From Rhizobium bangladeshense (GTDB taxonomy: Bacteria > Pseudomonadota > Alphaproteobacteria > Rhizobiales > Rhizobiaceae), in assembly GCF_001662075.1 (NCBI RefSeq), contig NZ_LYPL01000003.1, forward strand, positions 248,001-312,000: 64,000 bases of DNA, given 5' to 3'. The number at the start of each line of letters is the position of its first letter. The first letter of the stretch is position 1. Shown in pieces: positions 52,513 to 61,576 of this stretch. The translations under genes were made by a program, and so were the position numbers. The notes beneath the pieces were generated by a model, which did not search any database, was not told the origin of the DNA, and worked only from the letters and a program-made list of their open reading frames with translations.

Positions 52513-53208
52513 ATGTCCGAGCCCGCCACCGTCATCCCGCTTCCCGCTCCGGTTCTGCTGCCGGTGGATGGCCGTGACGATCGTTTTCCGGTGCGCCGTG
52601 TCTATTGCGTCGGGCGCAATTATGCCAACCATGCGATCGAGATGGGCCATGACCCGACCCGCGAGCCGCCCTTCTTCTTCCAAAAAAATGCCGACAACCT
52701 GCTGCCGGCAGGCAATGGCTTTCCCTATCCGCCGCTGTCGAGCGACGTGCATTACGAAGTCGAATGCGTGCTGGCGCTGAAAGCGGGCGGCGCGAACATC
52801 AAAGCCGAGGATGCGCTCGACTGCATCTATGGCTATGCCGTCGGCATCGATTTCACCCGCCGCGACCTGCAGGGTGAGGCCAAGAAGCTCGGCCGCCCCT
52901 GGGAACTCGCCAAGGCCTTCGAACACTCCGCCCCGGTCTCGGCGATCGTGCCGGCAAGCCGCCTCGGCCATCCCGCCAACGGCCGGATCTGGCTGGAACA
53001 GAACGGCAAACTCGTTCAGGACGGCGACATCAACCAGATGATCTGGAAGGTGCCGGAGATCATCGCAGAGCTCTCCAAGCTCTTCGTGCTCGCGCCCGGC
53101 GATGTCATCATGACCGGCACGCCGGCCGGCGTCGGCGCGGTGTCGAAGGGCGACCGCATCACCTGCGGCATCGACGGCGTGGCGACGCTATCGGTCGACG
53201 TCGTGTGA
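52513..53208 (+). CDS. Fumarylacetoacetate-hydrolase-family protein
   Basis: The 231-residue protein is a single FAH domain: CVGRNYANHAIEMG, the metal-binding HYEVECVL and GYAVGIDFTRRDLQ and the closing PGDVIMTGTPAGVG. The FAH family hydrolyses or decarboxylates beta-diketone-like acids, with oxaloacetate or acylpyruvate as typical substrates for this short form. AGGAAGG precedes the ATG. The carbonic-anhydrase-like gene starts ten bases downstream, so they are one operon. Confidence 0.85.
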   Translation: MSEPATVIPLPAPVLLPVDGRDDRFPVRRVYCVGRNYANHAIEMGHDPTREPPFFFQKNADNLLPAGNGFPYPPLSSDVHYEVECVLALKAGGANIKAEDALDCIYGYAVGIDFTRRDLQGEAKKLGRPWELAKAFEHSAPVSAIVPASRLGHPANGRIWLEQNGKLVQDGDINQMIWKVPEIIAELSKLFVLAPGDVIMTGTPAGVGAVSKGDRITCGIDGVATLSVDVV

Positions 53209-53218
53209 GGAGAGGCCC

Positions 53219-53749
53219 ATGCCCATCTACGCGCTCGGAGGACTGACCCCGAAGCTGCCGCCCGCCGGCCTCCACTGGATCGCGCCGGATGCGCATGTGA
53301 TCGGCGATATCGAACTCGGCGAGAATGTCGGCATCTGGTTCGGCTCGGTGCTGCGCGGCGACAATGAGAAGATCACCATCGGCGCCGGCACCAACATCCA
53401 GGAAGGCGTCATGGCCCATACCGACATGGGCTTTCCGCTGACGACGGGGGAGAACTGCACCATCGGCCACCACGCCATCCTGCACGGCTGCACGCTCGGC
53501 GACAACGTGCTGATCGGTATGGGCGCGACGATCCTCAACGGCGCGAAAATCGGCAACAACTGCCTCGTCGGCGCCAATGCGCTGGTGACCGAAGGCAAGG
53601 TGTTTCCCGATAATTCGCTCATCGTCGGGGCACCAGGCCGTGTCGTGCGGGTGCTGGATGAGAAGGCCGTCGAGGGCATCAGGCGTTCGGCAGAGAATTA
53701 TGTGAAGAATTGGCAGCGGTTTGCGCGGGATCTGAAGCAGATCGGGTGA
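53219..53749 (+). CDS. Gamma-carbonic-anhydrase-family protein
   Basis: The 176-residue protein is a left-handed beta-helix with hexapeptide repeats. Histidines at 67 (MAHTD), 84 and 89 (GHHAILHG) sit at the trimeric zinc site of gamma-class carbonic anhydrases. It likely binds CO2 or acyl groups; not all relatives are active. It follows the FAH gene, a frequent pairing. Confidence 0.87.
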   Translation: MPIYALGGLTPKLPPAGLHWIAPDAHVIGDIELGENVGIWFGSVLRGDNEKITIGAGTNIQEGVMAHTDMGFPLTTGENCTIGHHAILHGCTLGDNVLIGMGATILNGAKIGNNCLVGANALVTEGKVFPDNSLIVGAPGRVVRVLDEKAVEGIRRSAENYVKNWQRFARDLKQIG

Positions 53750-53836
53750 ACTGGCGGAGGTTTCTCTCCAGGAATATATCCTCCATCTGCCTTTCGCTTG
53801 CCGCCAAGGCGCTCGTCGCTCTCGCTCCTCACCCCG

Positions 53837-53988
53837 TCATCTGCCCTAACGGGCATCTTCTTCCCGCTGGGGCTAAGGGGAGCAAGCCGCACGGGTCCTC
53901 GTTCTCATAGCGAACGTTTCAAAGGGAGCGAGACGCTGCGGTGATTCCGCTTCTCCCCGGCGGGAGAAGATGCCGGCAGGCAGATGAG
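53837..53988. repeat. Palindromic intergenic element with CATCTGCC arms
   Basis: The left arm (from 53837, CATCTGCCCTAACGGGCATC) pairs imperfectly with the right arm ending at 53988. It fills most of the 317-base gap between the carbonic anhydrase and methyltransferase genes; there is no gene in the gap. Confidence 0.6.
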
Positions 53989-54066
53989 GGGGTGAGGGGG
54001 TGAGGGGCTGAGCCGCGAATGCACGGAGCGCAGCGAAGGGCAACATAGGCACACCACAATCACCCC

Positions 54067-54768
54067 TCACCACACACCCGGAACCCACCGCCACCGCACC
54101 CGCTCCATATATTCCGCATATCCCTCGAGCCCCCGGCGCAATTCCATCTCCTCCCCGAGCGTCCGCCCGAACAGCACGACGACCAACAGGCCCGCGGGAA
54201 TCAGCGCGTAGAGCGAGCCGAGCGACAGCGCCATGCCGGCGGCGAGCACGATGGCGAAGGCATAGCCCGGGTGACGGATGACGGCATAGGGGCCGCTGTC
54301 GATGACCTTGTGGTCGCGATCGGTCTGGATGCGCACGGTCGGCTCGAAATGGCGGTTGACCGATTGCGCCCAGGTGAGGCCGAGATAACCCGCCGTCATC
54401 AGGAGATAGCCGATCAGCACGAGCCAGCCCGGCTGCGGCGCCCAGTGGAAGCGCCCGTCATCGAAGGCGCCGACCGGAAGGATGGCGGCGAAGAGGATGA
54501 TCGTCAGCGTCGCCACCACGGCGTCCCATGGCTTGGTGCCCTTCTGATATCGGCTGCGCGCCGCAAACAGCTCCGGATTCGTCCGCCAGATCCAGGCGAT
54601 CGCGAAGGCCGTCAGCAGGATGAAGAGACCGAGGAACATCCAGCCGCGCGGCCAGTCGAGCCGGCCCGCCGGCCAGAACAGCGCAGCGAACATGACGATG
54701 ACTGTTATGGCGAGCGAGCCGAGCGATGGCGCGACGGCCTCGCCGAACCGTGTCTGCTCCTGTGTCAT
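54067..54768 (-). CDS. Isoprenylcysteine-carboxyl-methyltransferase-like membrane protein
   Basis: The 233-residue protein has five to six membrane helices and the ICMT/PEMT C-terminal motif YAVIRHPGYA followed by EEMELRRGLEGYAEYMERV, which binds S-adenosylmethionine in the membrane. It methylates a lipid or isoprenoid-linked substrate of unknown type. No partner gene is near. Confidence 0.8.
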   Translation of the reverse strand: MTQEQTRFGEAVAPSLGSLAITVIVMFAALFWPAGRLDWPRGWMFLGLFILLTAFAIAWIWRTNPELFAARSRYQKGTKPWDAVVATLTIILFAAILPVGAFDDGRFHWAPQPGWLVLIGYLLMTAGYLGLTWAQSVNRHFEPTVRIQTDRDHKVIDSGPYAVIRHPGYAFAIVLAAGMALSLGSLYALIPAGLLVVVLFGRTLGEEMELRRGLEGYAEYMERVRWRWVPGVW

Positions 54769-54898
54769 GACCGTTCTCCGCTCCCGCGGACGCGCCCCCG
54801 CTGCCGGCAGATGCCGCCCAGGTCTAACAGCCCCAAACCTGATTTAGGAGGTGAAAGGCGCGCAGCAAGCCGACGGCACCGACGAAATGAAAGCCGCC

Positions 54899-55300
54899 CT
54901 ACTCCGCCGCTTCCAGAAACTGGCTCGCGCCGGACGAAGCGGCGAGTGCCCGAACCCTGGCTTCGGTCTTGGCAATCAGCTGATAGAATTCGTCCTGCGC
55001 TTCGACATCCAGCTGAATGACGGCGTTGACGTCGTCGGGCGTGTCGCAGATGCAGGCGACCGCCGAAATGGGACAAATGCCACCGGGATAACGCTTGCCG
55101 GTGCCGGTATAGGCACGGCGGCCCCAGCGCTCGGAATAGACCGTTTCCTCGCGGTCGAGATGGAGGATCGTTCCCTTGCAGGCGGTCACGATGGCTGCCT
55201 TGCCGTAAGCGAACCAATGATAGTTCAGCTTGCGGAGAATATATTTGCCAGTGATGTCTTCGCCGGCGAGCTCGGCCGGATTTTCTATCATTCGGATCAT
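54899..55300 (-). CDS. Hypothetical protein with four cysteines
   Basis: A 133-residue protein with the cysteines in VTACKG, GICPISAVACIC near residues 42 and 75-85, and a C-terminal coiled region. It has no signal peptide or membrane segment. The Cys grouping may bind a metal or be redox-active. No family recognised. The 292 bases before the next gene contain nothing I recognise. Confidence 0.55.
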   Translation of the reverse strand: MIRMIENPAELAGEDITGKYILRKLNYHWFAYGKAAIVTACKGTILHLDREETVYSERWGRRAYTGTGKRYPGGICPISAVACICDTPDDVNAVIQLDVEAQDEFYQLIAKTEARVRALAASSGASQFLEAAE

Positions 55301-55592
55301 GACAGGGTCCTCAACATTTCAGCAATATCCGTCATCTCTCCTTGCGTCGCAAGTCGAAAAACGCTGCTTTTGTAGGGACTTAGTCACAAAGTGTTTCTGA
55401 TTCTTACATTTTGCACGCCTCAGGCGGCAAGTCGGACATGCAATTCTTCCTCGAATTTGGCGCGGCCGCACCCGAATTCCGCCTTTTCCGAGGCGTGGCC
55501 CATGCCCTCTTGCGATTTTTTCGCTCAGAACCGATATGTCTCCATGACGGCCCGCCCTCGCCAACCGCTGGAACCGTCGGCAGGAGAATTTT

Positions 55593-55952
55593 ATGGTCGA
55601 CGCGATCAAACCCATCACCTCCACTGCCGCATCAGAGCCCACCAAGATCGGCATCAGCACGTCGATCGACGCCGAGCCCGACAATGCCTGGATCGCCGCC
55701 CGCCAGTCTGAGATCACCGCCGATCAGCTGGCATTCAAGACAGCCGTGGAAAAGGAAGCGGCAAACGATCTCATCCCGCATGCCGATCTCCTCGTCGATG
55801 ACGAGGAGGCGCAAAAGCGGCGTGGGCATTCAGCGTCGGAAGACGGCGAACAGCAAACGGAACCGCTCCTTCTCTCCGGTGAAAGCGAGCGGATCGGCAC
55901 CCGAAATTTCGACGACGACACGCCTTTCGGCGAGCGCACCGCCATCATCTGA
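55593..55952 (+). CDS. Hypothetical acidic protein
   Basis: 119 residues of mainly polar, acidic sequence with low complexity (SDIDAEPDNAW-like start, LLVDDEEAQKRRG middle). GGCAGGAG precedes the ATG. It seems disordered; no family recognised. It ends 15 bases before the convergent SnoaL-like gene. Confidence 0.55.
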   Translation: MVDAIKPITSTAASEPTKIGISTSIDAEPDNAWIAARQSEITADQLAFKTAVEKEAANDLIPHADLLVDDEEAQKRRGHSASEDGEQQTEPLLLSGESERIGTRNFDDDTPFGERTAII

Positions 55953-55967
55953 TCCAGCGACGGACCA

Positions 55968-56366
55968 TCAATTCCCGCCCGCCAGCTGAGCCTCGATTGC
56001 CGTCTTGTCGACGACCGACCAGGCCTTGACGATCCTGCCGCCGCGAAATTCATAGATCACGTTCTCGGTGAAGGAGATGCGCCTGGCATTGACATCGAGG
56101 CCGAGAAACGTTGCCTTCGGCCGGCAATCGAAGCCGAGCCGGCAGGCAACATAAGGCGGATCGCAGACCAGCATCAGCACATTGAAACGAAGATCTGGAA
56201 TATCGTCGAAGTCGCGCTCCAGCATGGCGATGTAGCCTTCGAGCCCAAGCCGCCGGCCATTATGGACAGCGCCGTCATCGACGAACCGGCCGAGATCCGC
56301 CCAGTCCTGCCGGTTGAGGCAGGCGATATAGCCGCGGTAGATGTCTTCGAGTTCGGTCTTGGTCAC
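55968..56366 (-). CDS. SnoaL-like (NTF2-fold) protein
   Basis: A 132-residue NTF2-fold protein: the opening helix YRGYIACLNRQDWADLGRFVDDGAVHNG and the closing ENVIYEFRGGRIVKAWSVVD are typical of SnoaL/ester-cyclase-like proteins. The GTG at 56366 has AGGAGC upstream. The substrate is unknown. Confidence 0.78.
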   Translation of the reverse strand: MTKTELEDIYRGYIACLNRQDWADLGRFVDDGAVHNGRRLGLEGYIAMLERDFDDIPDLRFNVLMLVCDPPYVACRLGFDCRPKATFLGLDVNARRISFTENVIYEFRGGRIVKAWSVVDKTAIEAQLAGGN

Positions 56367-56532
56367 GGGCGCGCTCCTGGCTTGCCGACAGCGTCGCGGC
56401 AGAGATAGCGCCGAAACCCGCGCTTGCCAGCGGCGAGTGCGCCCGAGCACGAGGCGATCGTCAAGTTTAATAAGGGCAAGAACCATCTCCATTCGCCGAC
56501 GGAAAATCTGTCGGCGACCTTAGTCCACCCAC

Positions 56533-56667
56533 CCTCATTCCTGTGCTCGTCACAGGAATCCAGTGCGCCCAAGTCCTTGGGCGCGGGGACTTTTTTTGAA
56601 AAGTAGTAAGTCATTCACCGCGCGGACGCGCGGTGGCTGGATTCCTGTGACGAGCACAGGAATGAGG
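56533..56667. repeat. 135-bp palindromic intergenic element, copy B
   Basis: Perfect 31-bp end arms (56533-56563 and 56637-56667) like copy A at 2769, but with CTCG in place of CTTG in both arms and CCTC in place of CGTC. Internal hairpins are also conserved. It lies between the SnoaL-like start and the zur end; nothing else is in that gap. Confidence 0.85.
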
Positions 56668-56722
56668 GAGGAGAGCTTAGCGCCCCGAACGAAACCCCGT
56701 CGGCGCGATAGGATATGGCCAC

Positions 56723-57121
56723 TTACGCCGCACAGGCCTCGCACAGACCGCGGATCTCGATCGTCGTTTTCTCCGGCTTGAATTTCTGCCCGCGTACCCA
56801 GGCCATCAAGCGATGGTCGACCTCATGGTCGTGGAACTCCATCACCTGACCGCAGCTTTCGCAGATGGCGAAGGCGACGATGCCGTGGCTGTGGCAATTC
56901 TCGCCCGGGTGGGCGCAGGCGACGAAGGAATTGATGCTTTCCAGCCGGTGCACGACGCCGTATTCGAGCAGTTTCTCCAGCGCCCGGTAGACCTGCAGCG
57001 GGGCGCGAAAACCATGATCGCGCAGCTTGTCGAGGATGGTGTAGGCGCTGAGCGGGCCTTCCGCCTTTTCGAGCACGTCGAAAACCAGCGACTGGTTCTT
57101 GGTGAGTTGCGGTGTCGTCAT
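56723..57121 (-). CDS. zur: Zinc uptake regulator, Fur family
   Basis: The 132-residue protein has the Fur-family winged helix (LSAYTILDKLRDHGFRAPLQVYRALEKLLEYGVVHRLES) and zinc-site cysteine pairs CESC (87-90) and CEAC (127-130) plus HDHEVDHR, matching Zur rather than Fur. With zinc bound it represses zinc-uptake genes. Its ATG overlaps the stop of znuB, so it is the last gene of znuC-znuB-zur and is autoregulated. Confidence 0.92.
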   Translation of the reverse strand: MTTPQLTKNQSLVFDVLEKAEGPLSAYTILDKLRDHGFRAPLQVYRALEKLLEYGVVHRLESINSFVACAHPGENCHSHGIVAFAICESCGQVMEFHDHEVDHRLMAWVRGQKFKPEKTTIEIRGLCEACAA

Positions 57122-57933
57122 GAGCCTTGTCCTTGCGCGACCGCGCGATGGCGCCTGACGGGAAGCAGGCTGAGAATGAAGAGAATGAGCGCCGCGACCA
57201 CGATCGATGGACCTGACGGCGTGTCGTAGGTGAGCGAACCGAACAGCCCGCCGACGACGGCCGCCGCGCCGATCAGCGAGGCGAACACCGCCATGATCTC
57301 CGGCGTGACCGAGAAACGCCGCGCCGCCGCCGCCGGAATGATCAGCAGCGAGGTGATCAGCATGATACCGACGATCTTCATGGCGATCGCGATGACGACG
57401 GCCATCAGCAGCATGAAGAACAGCCGCGCCCGCTCGGGTCTCAGCCCCTCGGCGTCGGCAAGCTCGGCATTGACGGTTGCCGCCAGAAGCGGCCGCCACA
57501 GCCAGGCAAGCGCCGCGAGCACGAACAAGCCGCCGCCCCAGATCAGCGCGATGTCGGTCCTGGAGACGGCAAGGATATCGCCGAACAGGAAAGCGATGAG
57601 ATCGATCCTGACCCAGCTCATGAAGGCGACCATAACGAGGCCGATCGCCAGCGTGGCATGCGAGAGGATGCCGAGCAGCGCATCGGCCGACAGCGCCTGA
57701 CGCTTCTGCAGGAAGAGCAGCAGCACCGAAACGAGAGCGGCGACGGCGAAGACGGCGAGCGTCAGGTTGAGTTCGAACAGCAGCGACAACGCCACGCCCA
57801 AGAGCGCCGAATGGGCGATCGTATCGCCGAAATAGGCCATGCGCCGCCAGATGATGAAACAGCCGAGCGGTCCCGTCGTCAGCGCCAGCCCGACGCCGGC
57901 TAGGATGGCGCGTACGAAAAAGTCGTCAAGCAT
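57118..57933 (-). CDS. znuB: Zinc ABC transporter permease
   Basis: About 271 residues with eight membrane helices and the metal-ABC permease pattern (FIIWRRMAYFGDTIAHSALLG; ITSLLIIPAAAARRF). It forms the inner-membrane channel for zinc. GGGAGGG precedes the ATG at 57933. Its 5' end overlaps znuC and its 3' end overlaps zur. Confidence 0.9.
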   Translation of the reverse strand: MLDDFFVRAILAGVGLALTTGPLGCFIIWRRMAYFGDTIAHSALLGVALSLLFELNLTLAVFAVAALVSVLLLFLQKRQALSADALLGILSHATLAIGLVMVAFMSWVRIDLIAFLFGDILAVSRTDIALIWGGGLFVLAALAWLWRPLLAATVNAELADAEGLRPERARLFFMLLMAVVIAIAMKIVGIMLITSLLIIPAAAARRFSVTPEIMAVFASLIGAAAVVGGLFGSLTYDTPSGPSIVVAALILFILSLLPVRRHRAVAQGQGS

Positions 57934-58828
57934 GGCGGCCCTCCCCGTGGTGGGCATGGGCATGCGAATGCTCATGCCCGTGATGATCGTGGACATGGTT
58001 GTGCCCATGATCGTCGCCATGCACATGATGACCGTCGTCGGGGTGGCAATGGTCGGTCACCGAGCCGTCCGCATGGCGCACGCGGCCGTCGGGCAGGTGC
58101 GTATGATCGTGGTGGTGGCTGTAGACGGCTAGCGTCTCTGCCGCCCGACTTCCGAAAAGGCGCACATATTCCGGGCTGCGGCTGACGGATTCAGGCGTGC
58201 CGCGGCAGCAGACATGGCCGTTGAGGCAGATCACCGTGTCGGTCTCGGCCATGACGACGTGCAGGTCGTGCGAGATCAGTAGGATGCCGCAGCCGCTGAC
58301 GTTGCGGATCGATTTGATCAGGTCGTAGAGCGCAATCTCGCCGGAAAAATCGACGCCCTGCACAGGCTCGTCGAGCACCAGCAGATCGGGCTTGCGGGCA
58401 ATCGCCCGGGCCATCAGCGCCCGCTGGAATTCGCCGCCGGAGAGATGCTGCACCTCCGCATCGAGCATATGAGCAATACCGGCGGCGTCGAGGGCTGCAC
58501 GCATGTCGCGCTCGGGCAGCGGGCCGGTCAGGGTCATCAGCCGGCGCACGGTAAGCGGCAGCGTCCAGTCGATCGAAAGCTTCTGCGGGACATAGCCGAC
58601 CTTGAGGCCGGCCAGCCGCTCCACCCTGCCCTCGTCAGGCTTCAGCACGCCGATTGCTGCCTTGGCGCTCGTCGATTTACCGGAGCCGTTCGGCCCGATG
58701 AGCGTGACGATTTCGCCGCGCGACACGGAAAACTCGACGCCGCGCACCAGCCAGCGGCCGCCGCGCAGGACGCCGACATTCTCGAGCGAAACCAGCGGTT
58801 CGCCCTTCTTGTTTGCGGGAGAGAGCAT
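57926..58828 (-). CDS. znuC: Zinc ABC transporter ATPase with His-rich tail
   Basis: Walker A GPNGSGKST, signature LSGGEFQRALMARA, Walker B LLVLDEPVQGVD and switch ISHD are intact in the first 230 residues. The last 64 residues contain 24 histidines, many as HxH runs (DDHGHNHVHDHHGHEH), which is not typical of ZnuC elsewhere and would bind zinc near the membrane. The start is the ATG at 58828. First gene after the Zur boxes at 58868-58905. Confidence 0.92.
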   Translation of the reverse strand: MLSPANKKGEPLVSLENVGVLRGGRWLVRGVEFSVSRGEIVTLIGPNGSGKSTSAKAAIGVLKPDEGRVERLAGLKVGYVPQKLSIDWTLPLTVRRLMTLTGPLPERDMRAALDAAGIAHMLDAEVQHLSGGEFQRALMARAIARKPDLLVLDEPVQGVDFSGEIALYDLIKSIRNVSGCGILLISHDLHVVMAETDTVICLNGHVCCRGTPESVSRSPEYVRLFGSRAAETLAVYSHHHDHTHLPDGRVRHADGSVTDHCHPDDGHHVHGDDHGHNHVHDHHGHEHSHAHAHHGEGRHA

Positions 58829-58867
58829 CAAATTTTCCGACAGCGCTGTTGCATCCTGCTATTGCAC

Positions 58868-58883
58868 ACGTTATAGCATAACG
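58868..58883. promoter_or_regulatory. Zur-box candidate 1
   Basis: ACGTTATAGCATAACG is a dyad that matches 12 of 16 bases of the box at 60087 read in the other direction. It lies 40 bases upstream of znuC. Confidence 0.6.
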
Positions 58884-58890
58884 CAATTGA

Positions 58891-58905
58891 TGTAATAACA
58901 TAACA
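58891..58905. promoter_or_regulatory. Zur-box candidate 2
   Basis: TGTAATAACATAACA matches 13 of 15 positions of the site at 60087. It lies 25 bases before znuA, in the divergent znuC/znuA spacer, so it can control both directions. Confidence 0.75.
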
Positions 58906-58929
58906 CTTGCAATTCAAGCGGAGCACCTG

Positions 58930-60009
58930 ATGAAACGCGCCCCGGGCCTTGCCCTGAAAACCCTGGCCCTCAGAATTCCGGCCGTCCTCGCCATCCCGGC
59001 CCTGGCAGTCCCTGCCCTGCTCTTTGCCGGCAGCATGCGCGCCGCCGACGCGCCCGTCGTCGTCACGTCGATCAAGCCGATCCATTCGCTGGTTTCGGCA
59101 ATCATGCAGGGTGTGGGCGAACCGGAGCTGATCGTCGATGGCAGCGCTTCCCCGCACACCTACAGCCTGAAGCCGTCGAATGCACGCGCGCTGCAGGAGG
59201 CCAAGGTCGTCTTCTGGGTCGGGCCGAACCTGGAAGCATTCCTGGAAAAGCCGCTCGAAGCGCTGGGCTCGAACGCCAGCGTCGTCGAGCTGGAGAATGC
59301 GCCGGGGCTGACCAAGCTGCCCTTCCGCGAAGGCGGCGCCTTCGAGGCGCATGATGATGGCGACCATGAAACCGCCGCGGCCGATGGCCACGGACATGAA
59401 GCCGCCGGCACCGGCCACGACGATGGCCACGGACATGAGGAAAACCACGCCCATCACGACGATCACGAAGAGCATGAACACGGGCATGGCGCCTTCGATA
59501 CGCATCTCTGGCTCGACCCGATGAATGCAAAGGCGATGGCCGCCGTGATCACCACGACGCTGGCCGCCGCCGATCCCGCCAATGCCCTGACCTACCAGGC
59601 CAATGCGAAGGCGCTGGACGATAAGCTCATCGCGCTGGACAAGAAGATTGCCGCGACGGTCGCCCCTGTCAAGGACAAGCCCTTCGTCGTCTTCCATGAC
59701 GCCTACCAATATTTCGAGCATCGCTACGGCATCCGCGTCGCCGGCTCGATCACCGTCAGCCCGGAGACCATTCCGGGCGCCGAGCGTGTCTCGGAAATCC
59801 ACCGCAAGGTCGGCGAGCTCGGCGCAACCTGCGTCTTTGCCGAGCCGCAATTCGAGCCGCGCCTCGTCAAGGTCGTCATCGAAGGCACGAGCGCCAAATC
59901 GGGCGTGCTCGATCCGGAAGCGGCGACGCTGAAGGCCGGGCCGGATCTCTACTTCACCCTCATGCGCGGCATCGCCGACAGCATGAAGGCTTGCCTCTCC
60001 AGCGCATGA
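58930..60009 (+). CDS. znuA: Zinc ABC transporter periplasmic binding protein
   Basis: A signal peptide (residues 1-42) precedes a class A-I metal-binding fold with zinc-site histidines in DGSASPHTYSLKPS, the loop HLWLD and the FHDAYQYFEHRYG segment. Between residues 138 and 196 there is a loop rich in His and Asp (GHGHEENHAHHDDHEEHEHGH) characteristic of ZnuA. It captures Zn2+ in the periplasm. It is divergent from znuC. Confidence 0.93.
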   Translation: MKRAPGLALKTLALRIPAVLAIPALAVPALLFAGSMRAADAPVVVTSIKPIHSLVSAIMQGVGEPELIVDGSASPHTYSLKPSNARALQEAKVVFWVGPNLEAFLEKPLEALGSNASVVELENAPGLTKLPFREGGAFEAHDDGDHETAAADGHGHEAAGTGHDDGHGHEENHAHHDDHEEHEHGHGAFDTHLWLDPMNAKAMAAVITTTLAAADPANALTYQANAKALDDKLIALDKKIAATVAPVKDKPFVVFHDAYQYFEHRYGIRVAGSITVSPETIPGAERVSEIHRKVGELGATCVFAEPQFEPRLVKVVIEGTSAKSGVLDPEAATLKAGPDLYFTLMRGIADSMKACLSSA

Positions 60010-60038
60010 TTGCCGTGCAATTTCCTGGAAAGAGCTGG

Positions 60039-60074
60039 GCGGAAAGAGGTGGATGACCCCGTTCCGCTTTTTTT
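60039..60074 (+). terminator. Rho-independent terminator of znuA
   Basis: GCGGAA and TTCCGC arms enclose 17 bases and are followed by seven T residues. Confidence 0.75.
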
Positions 60075-60086
60075 CGGCACGATCAA

Positions 60087-60102
60087 TGTAATGATATAAC
60101 AT
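60087..60102. promoter_or_regulatory. Zur-box candidate 3
   Basis: TGTAATGATATAACAT shares its TGTAAT-A-ATAACA core with the site upstream of znuA. It lies 20 bases before the GTPase start and marks it as a zinc-regulon member. Confidence 0.75.
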
Positions 60103-60121
60103 TAATACCAATGAGGTTCCG

Positions 60122-61327
60122 ATGGACAATAGGCTTCCGGTCACGGTGCTCTCCGGCTTTCTCGGCGCCGGCAAGACGACGCTGCTCAACCACGTGCTCG
60201 CCAATCGCGAGGGCATGCGCGTTGCCGTCATTGTCAACGACATGAGCGAGGTGAATATCGACGCCGCCCTGGTGCGCGATGGCGGCGCCAATCTCTCGCG
60301 CACCGAGGAACAGCTGGTCGAGATGACCAATGGCTGCATCTGCTGCACGCTGCGCGACGATCTTCTGAAGGAGGTGCGCGATCTCGCGGCACAGGGCCGC
60401 TTCGATTACCTCCTGATCGAATCCACCGGCATCGCCGAACCCCTGCCGGTCGCCACCACCTTCGAATTCCGCGACGAGAACGGAGAAAGCCTGTCCGACG
60501 TGGCAAGGCTCGATACGATGGTGACCGTCGTCGACGCCGCTAATCTCCTTGCCGATTACGCCTCCGCCGATTTCCTCGCCGACCGCGGCGAAACGGCAGG
60601 TGACGGCGACAACAGGACGATTGTCGACCTGCTTGTCGAACAGATCGAATTCGCCGATGTCGTGGTGCTAAACAAGATCGGCACGGCAAGCCTGGAACAG
60701 CGCGACGCCGCGCGGAAAATCATCACCGGCCTGAACCCGGATGCGACGCTGATCGAGGCGGATTTCGGCGAGGTGGCGCTGACGGAGGTGCTCGGTACCG
60801 GCCGCTTCGACATCGACAAGGCCGAAACTCATCCGCTCTGGTACAAGGAGCTGCACGGCTTCACGGACCATGTGCCGGAGACCGAGGAATACGGCATCCG
60901 CTCCTTCGTCTATCGCGAGAAGCGGCCGTTCCATCCGGCCAAGCTCCAGGCTTTTCTCGACAGGACCTGGCCTGGCGTGGTGCGCGCCAAAGGTTTCTTC
61001 TGGCTGGCGACCCGCCCGCACCACGTCGGCGAGATCAGCCAGGCCGGCGCGATCGTGCGCACCGGCAAGATGGGCCTCTGGTGGGCAGCCGTCCCCCGCC
61101 AACAATGGCCGCAGGAGCCCGGCTTCCTCAACGCCCTCGGCCCCTATCTCGATCCCGTCTGGGGCGACCGCCGCCAGGAAATCGTCTTTATCGGCGCCGA
61201 CCCGATGGACGAAGCCTGGATCAGGAGAGAACTCGACGCCTGCCTTGTCGAAAGCGATGCCTTTATGCCGGAGCGCTGGCGCAACCTGCCTGATCCTTTC
61301 GCCAGCTGGAACAGGCAGGCCGCATGA
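60122..61327 (+). CDS. COG0523-family GTPase (zinc metallochaperone type)
   Basis: The 401-residue protein has the P-loop GFLGAGKTT (12-20), the metal-site motif GCICC (71-75), the G-domain motif LNKIG and a C-terminal CobW_C domain ([20 protein letters not shown]). COG0523 GTPases deliver metal to client proteins. Zur-box control and position next to znuA make zinc the likely metal, as for Zng1-like proteins. Its TGA overlaps the ATG of a 57-aa ORF. Confidence 0.9.
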   Translation: MDNRLPVTVLSGFLGAGKTTLLNHVLANREGMRVAVIVNDMSEVNIDAALVRDGGANLSRTEEQLVEMTNGCICCTLRDDLLKEVRDLAAQGRFDYLLIESTGIAEPLPVATTFEFRDENGESLSDVARLDTMVTVVDAANLLADYASADFLADRGETAGDGDNRTIVDLLVEQIEFADVVVLNKIGTASLEQRDAARKIITGLNPDATLIEADFGEVALTEVLGTGRFDIDKAETHPLWYKELHGFTDHVPETEEYGIRSFVYREKRPFHPAKLQAFLDRTWPGVVRAKGFFWLATRPHHVGEISQAGAIVRTGKMGLWWAAVPRQQWPQEPGFLNALGPYLDPVWGDRRQEIVFIGADPMDEAWIRRELDACLVESDAFMPERWRNLPDPFASWNRQAA

Positions 61328-61497
61328 AGGCGGTTGCGATCAAACGCTATCGCTGCGTCTGCGAGGAATGCGAGCCTTTACCGCCGATCGACGAGCTGCA
61401 TCCGCAGACGCATGAGCGGGAGGCTGAGGCCGAAAGGCCGAAGCGATTGCTCGGGATCATTGCCGAGCGGGTGATGTCGCCACGCCGATGGGAGTGA
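61324..61497 (+). CDS. 57-aa Cys-containing ORF coupled to the GTPase
   Basis: The ORF opens on an ATGA overlap with the GTPase stop codon. It encodes [11 protein letters not shown] (Cys11, 13 and 16), a His in ELHPQTHE and a C-terminal basic helix. The C-x-C-x2-C arrangement could bind zinc. Too short to match to a family by eye; it might be a ribosomal-protein-like or metal-handling peptide made only when zinc is short. The overlap gives the main support. Confidence 0.55.
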   Translation: MKAVAIKRYRCVCEECEPLPPIDELHPQTHEREAEAERPKRLLGIIAERVMSPRRWE

Positions 61498-61576
61498 CGA
61501 TCTATCTGTGCAGGAAACGCGTCTGATTTTGCGCAATCCGCGTTCCTCTCTCATTCCCGCGTCGGCATGCTGTGGC

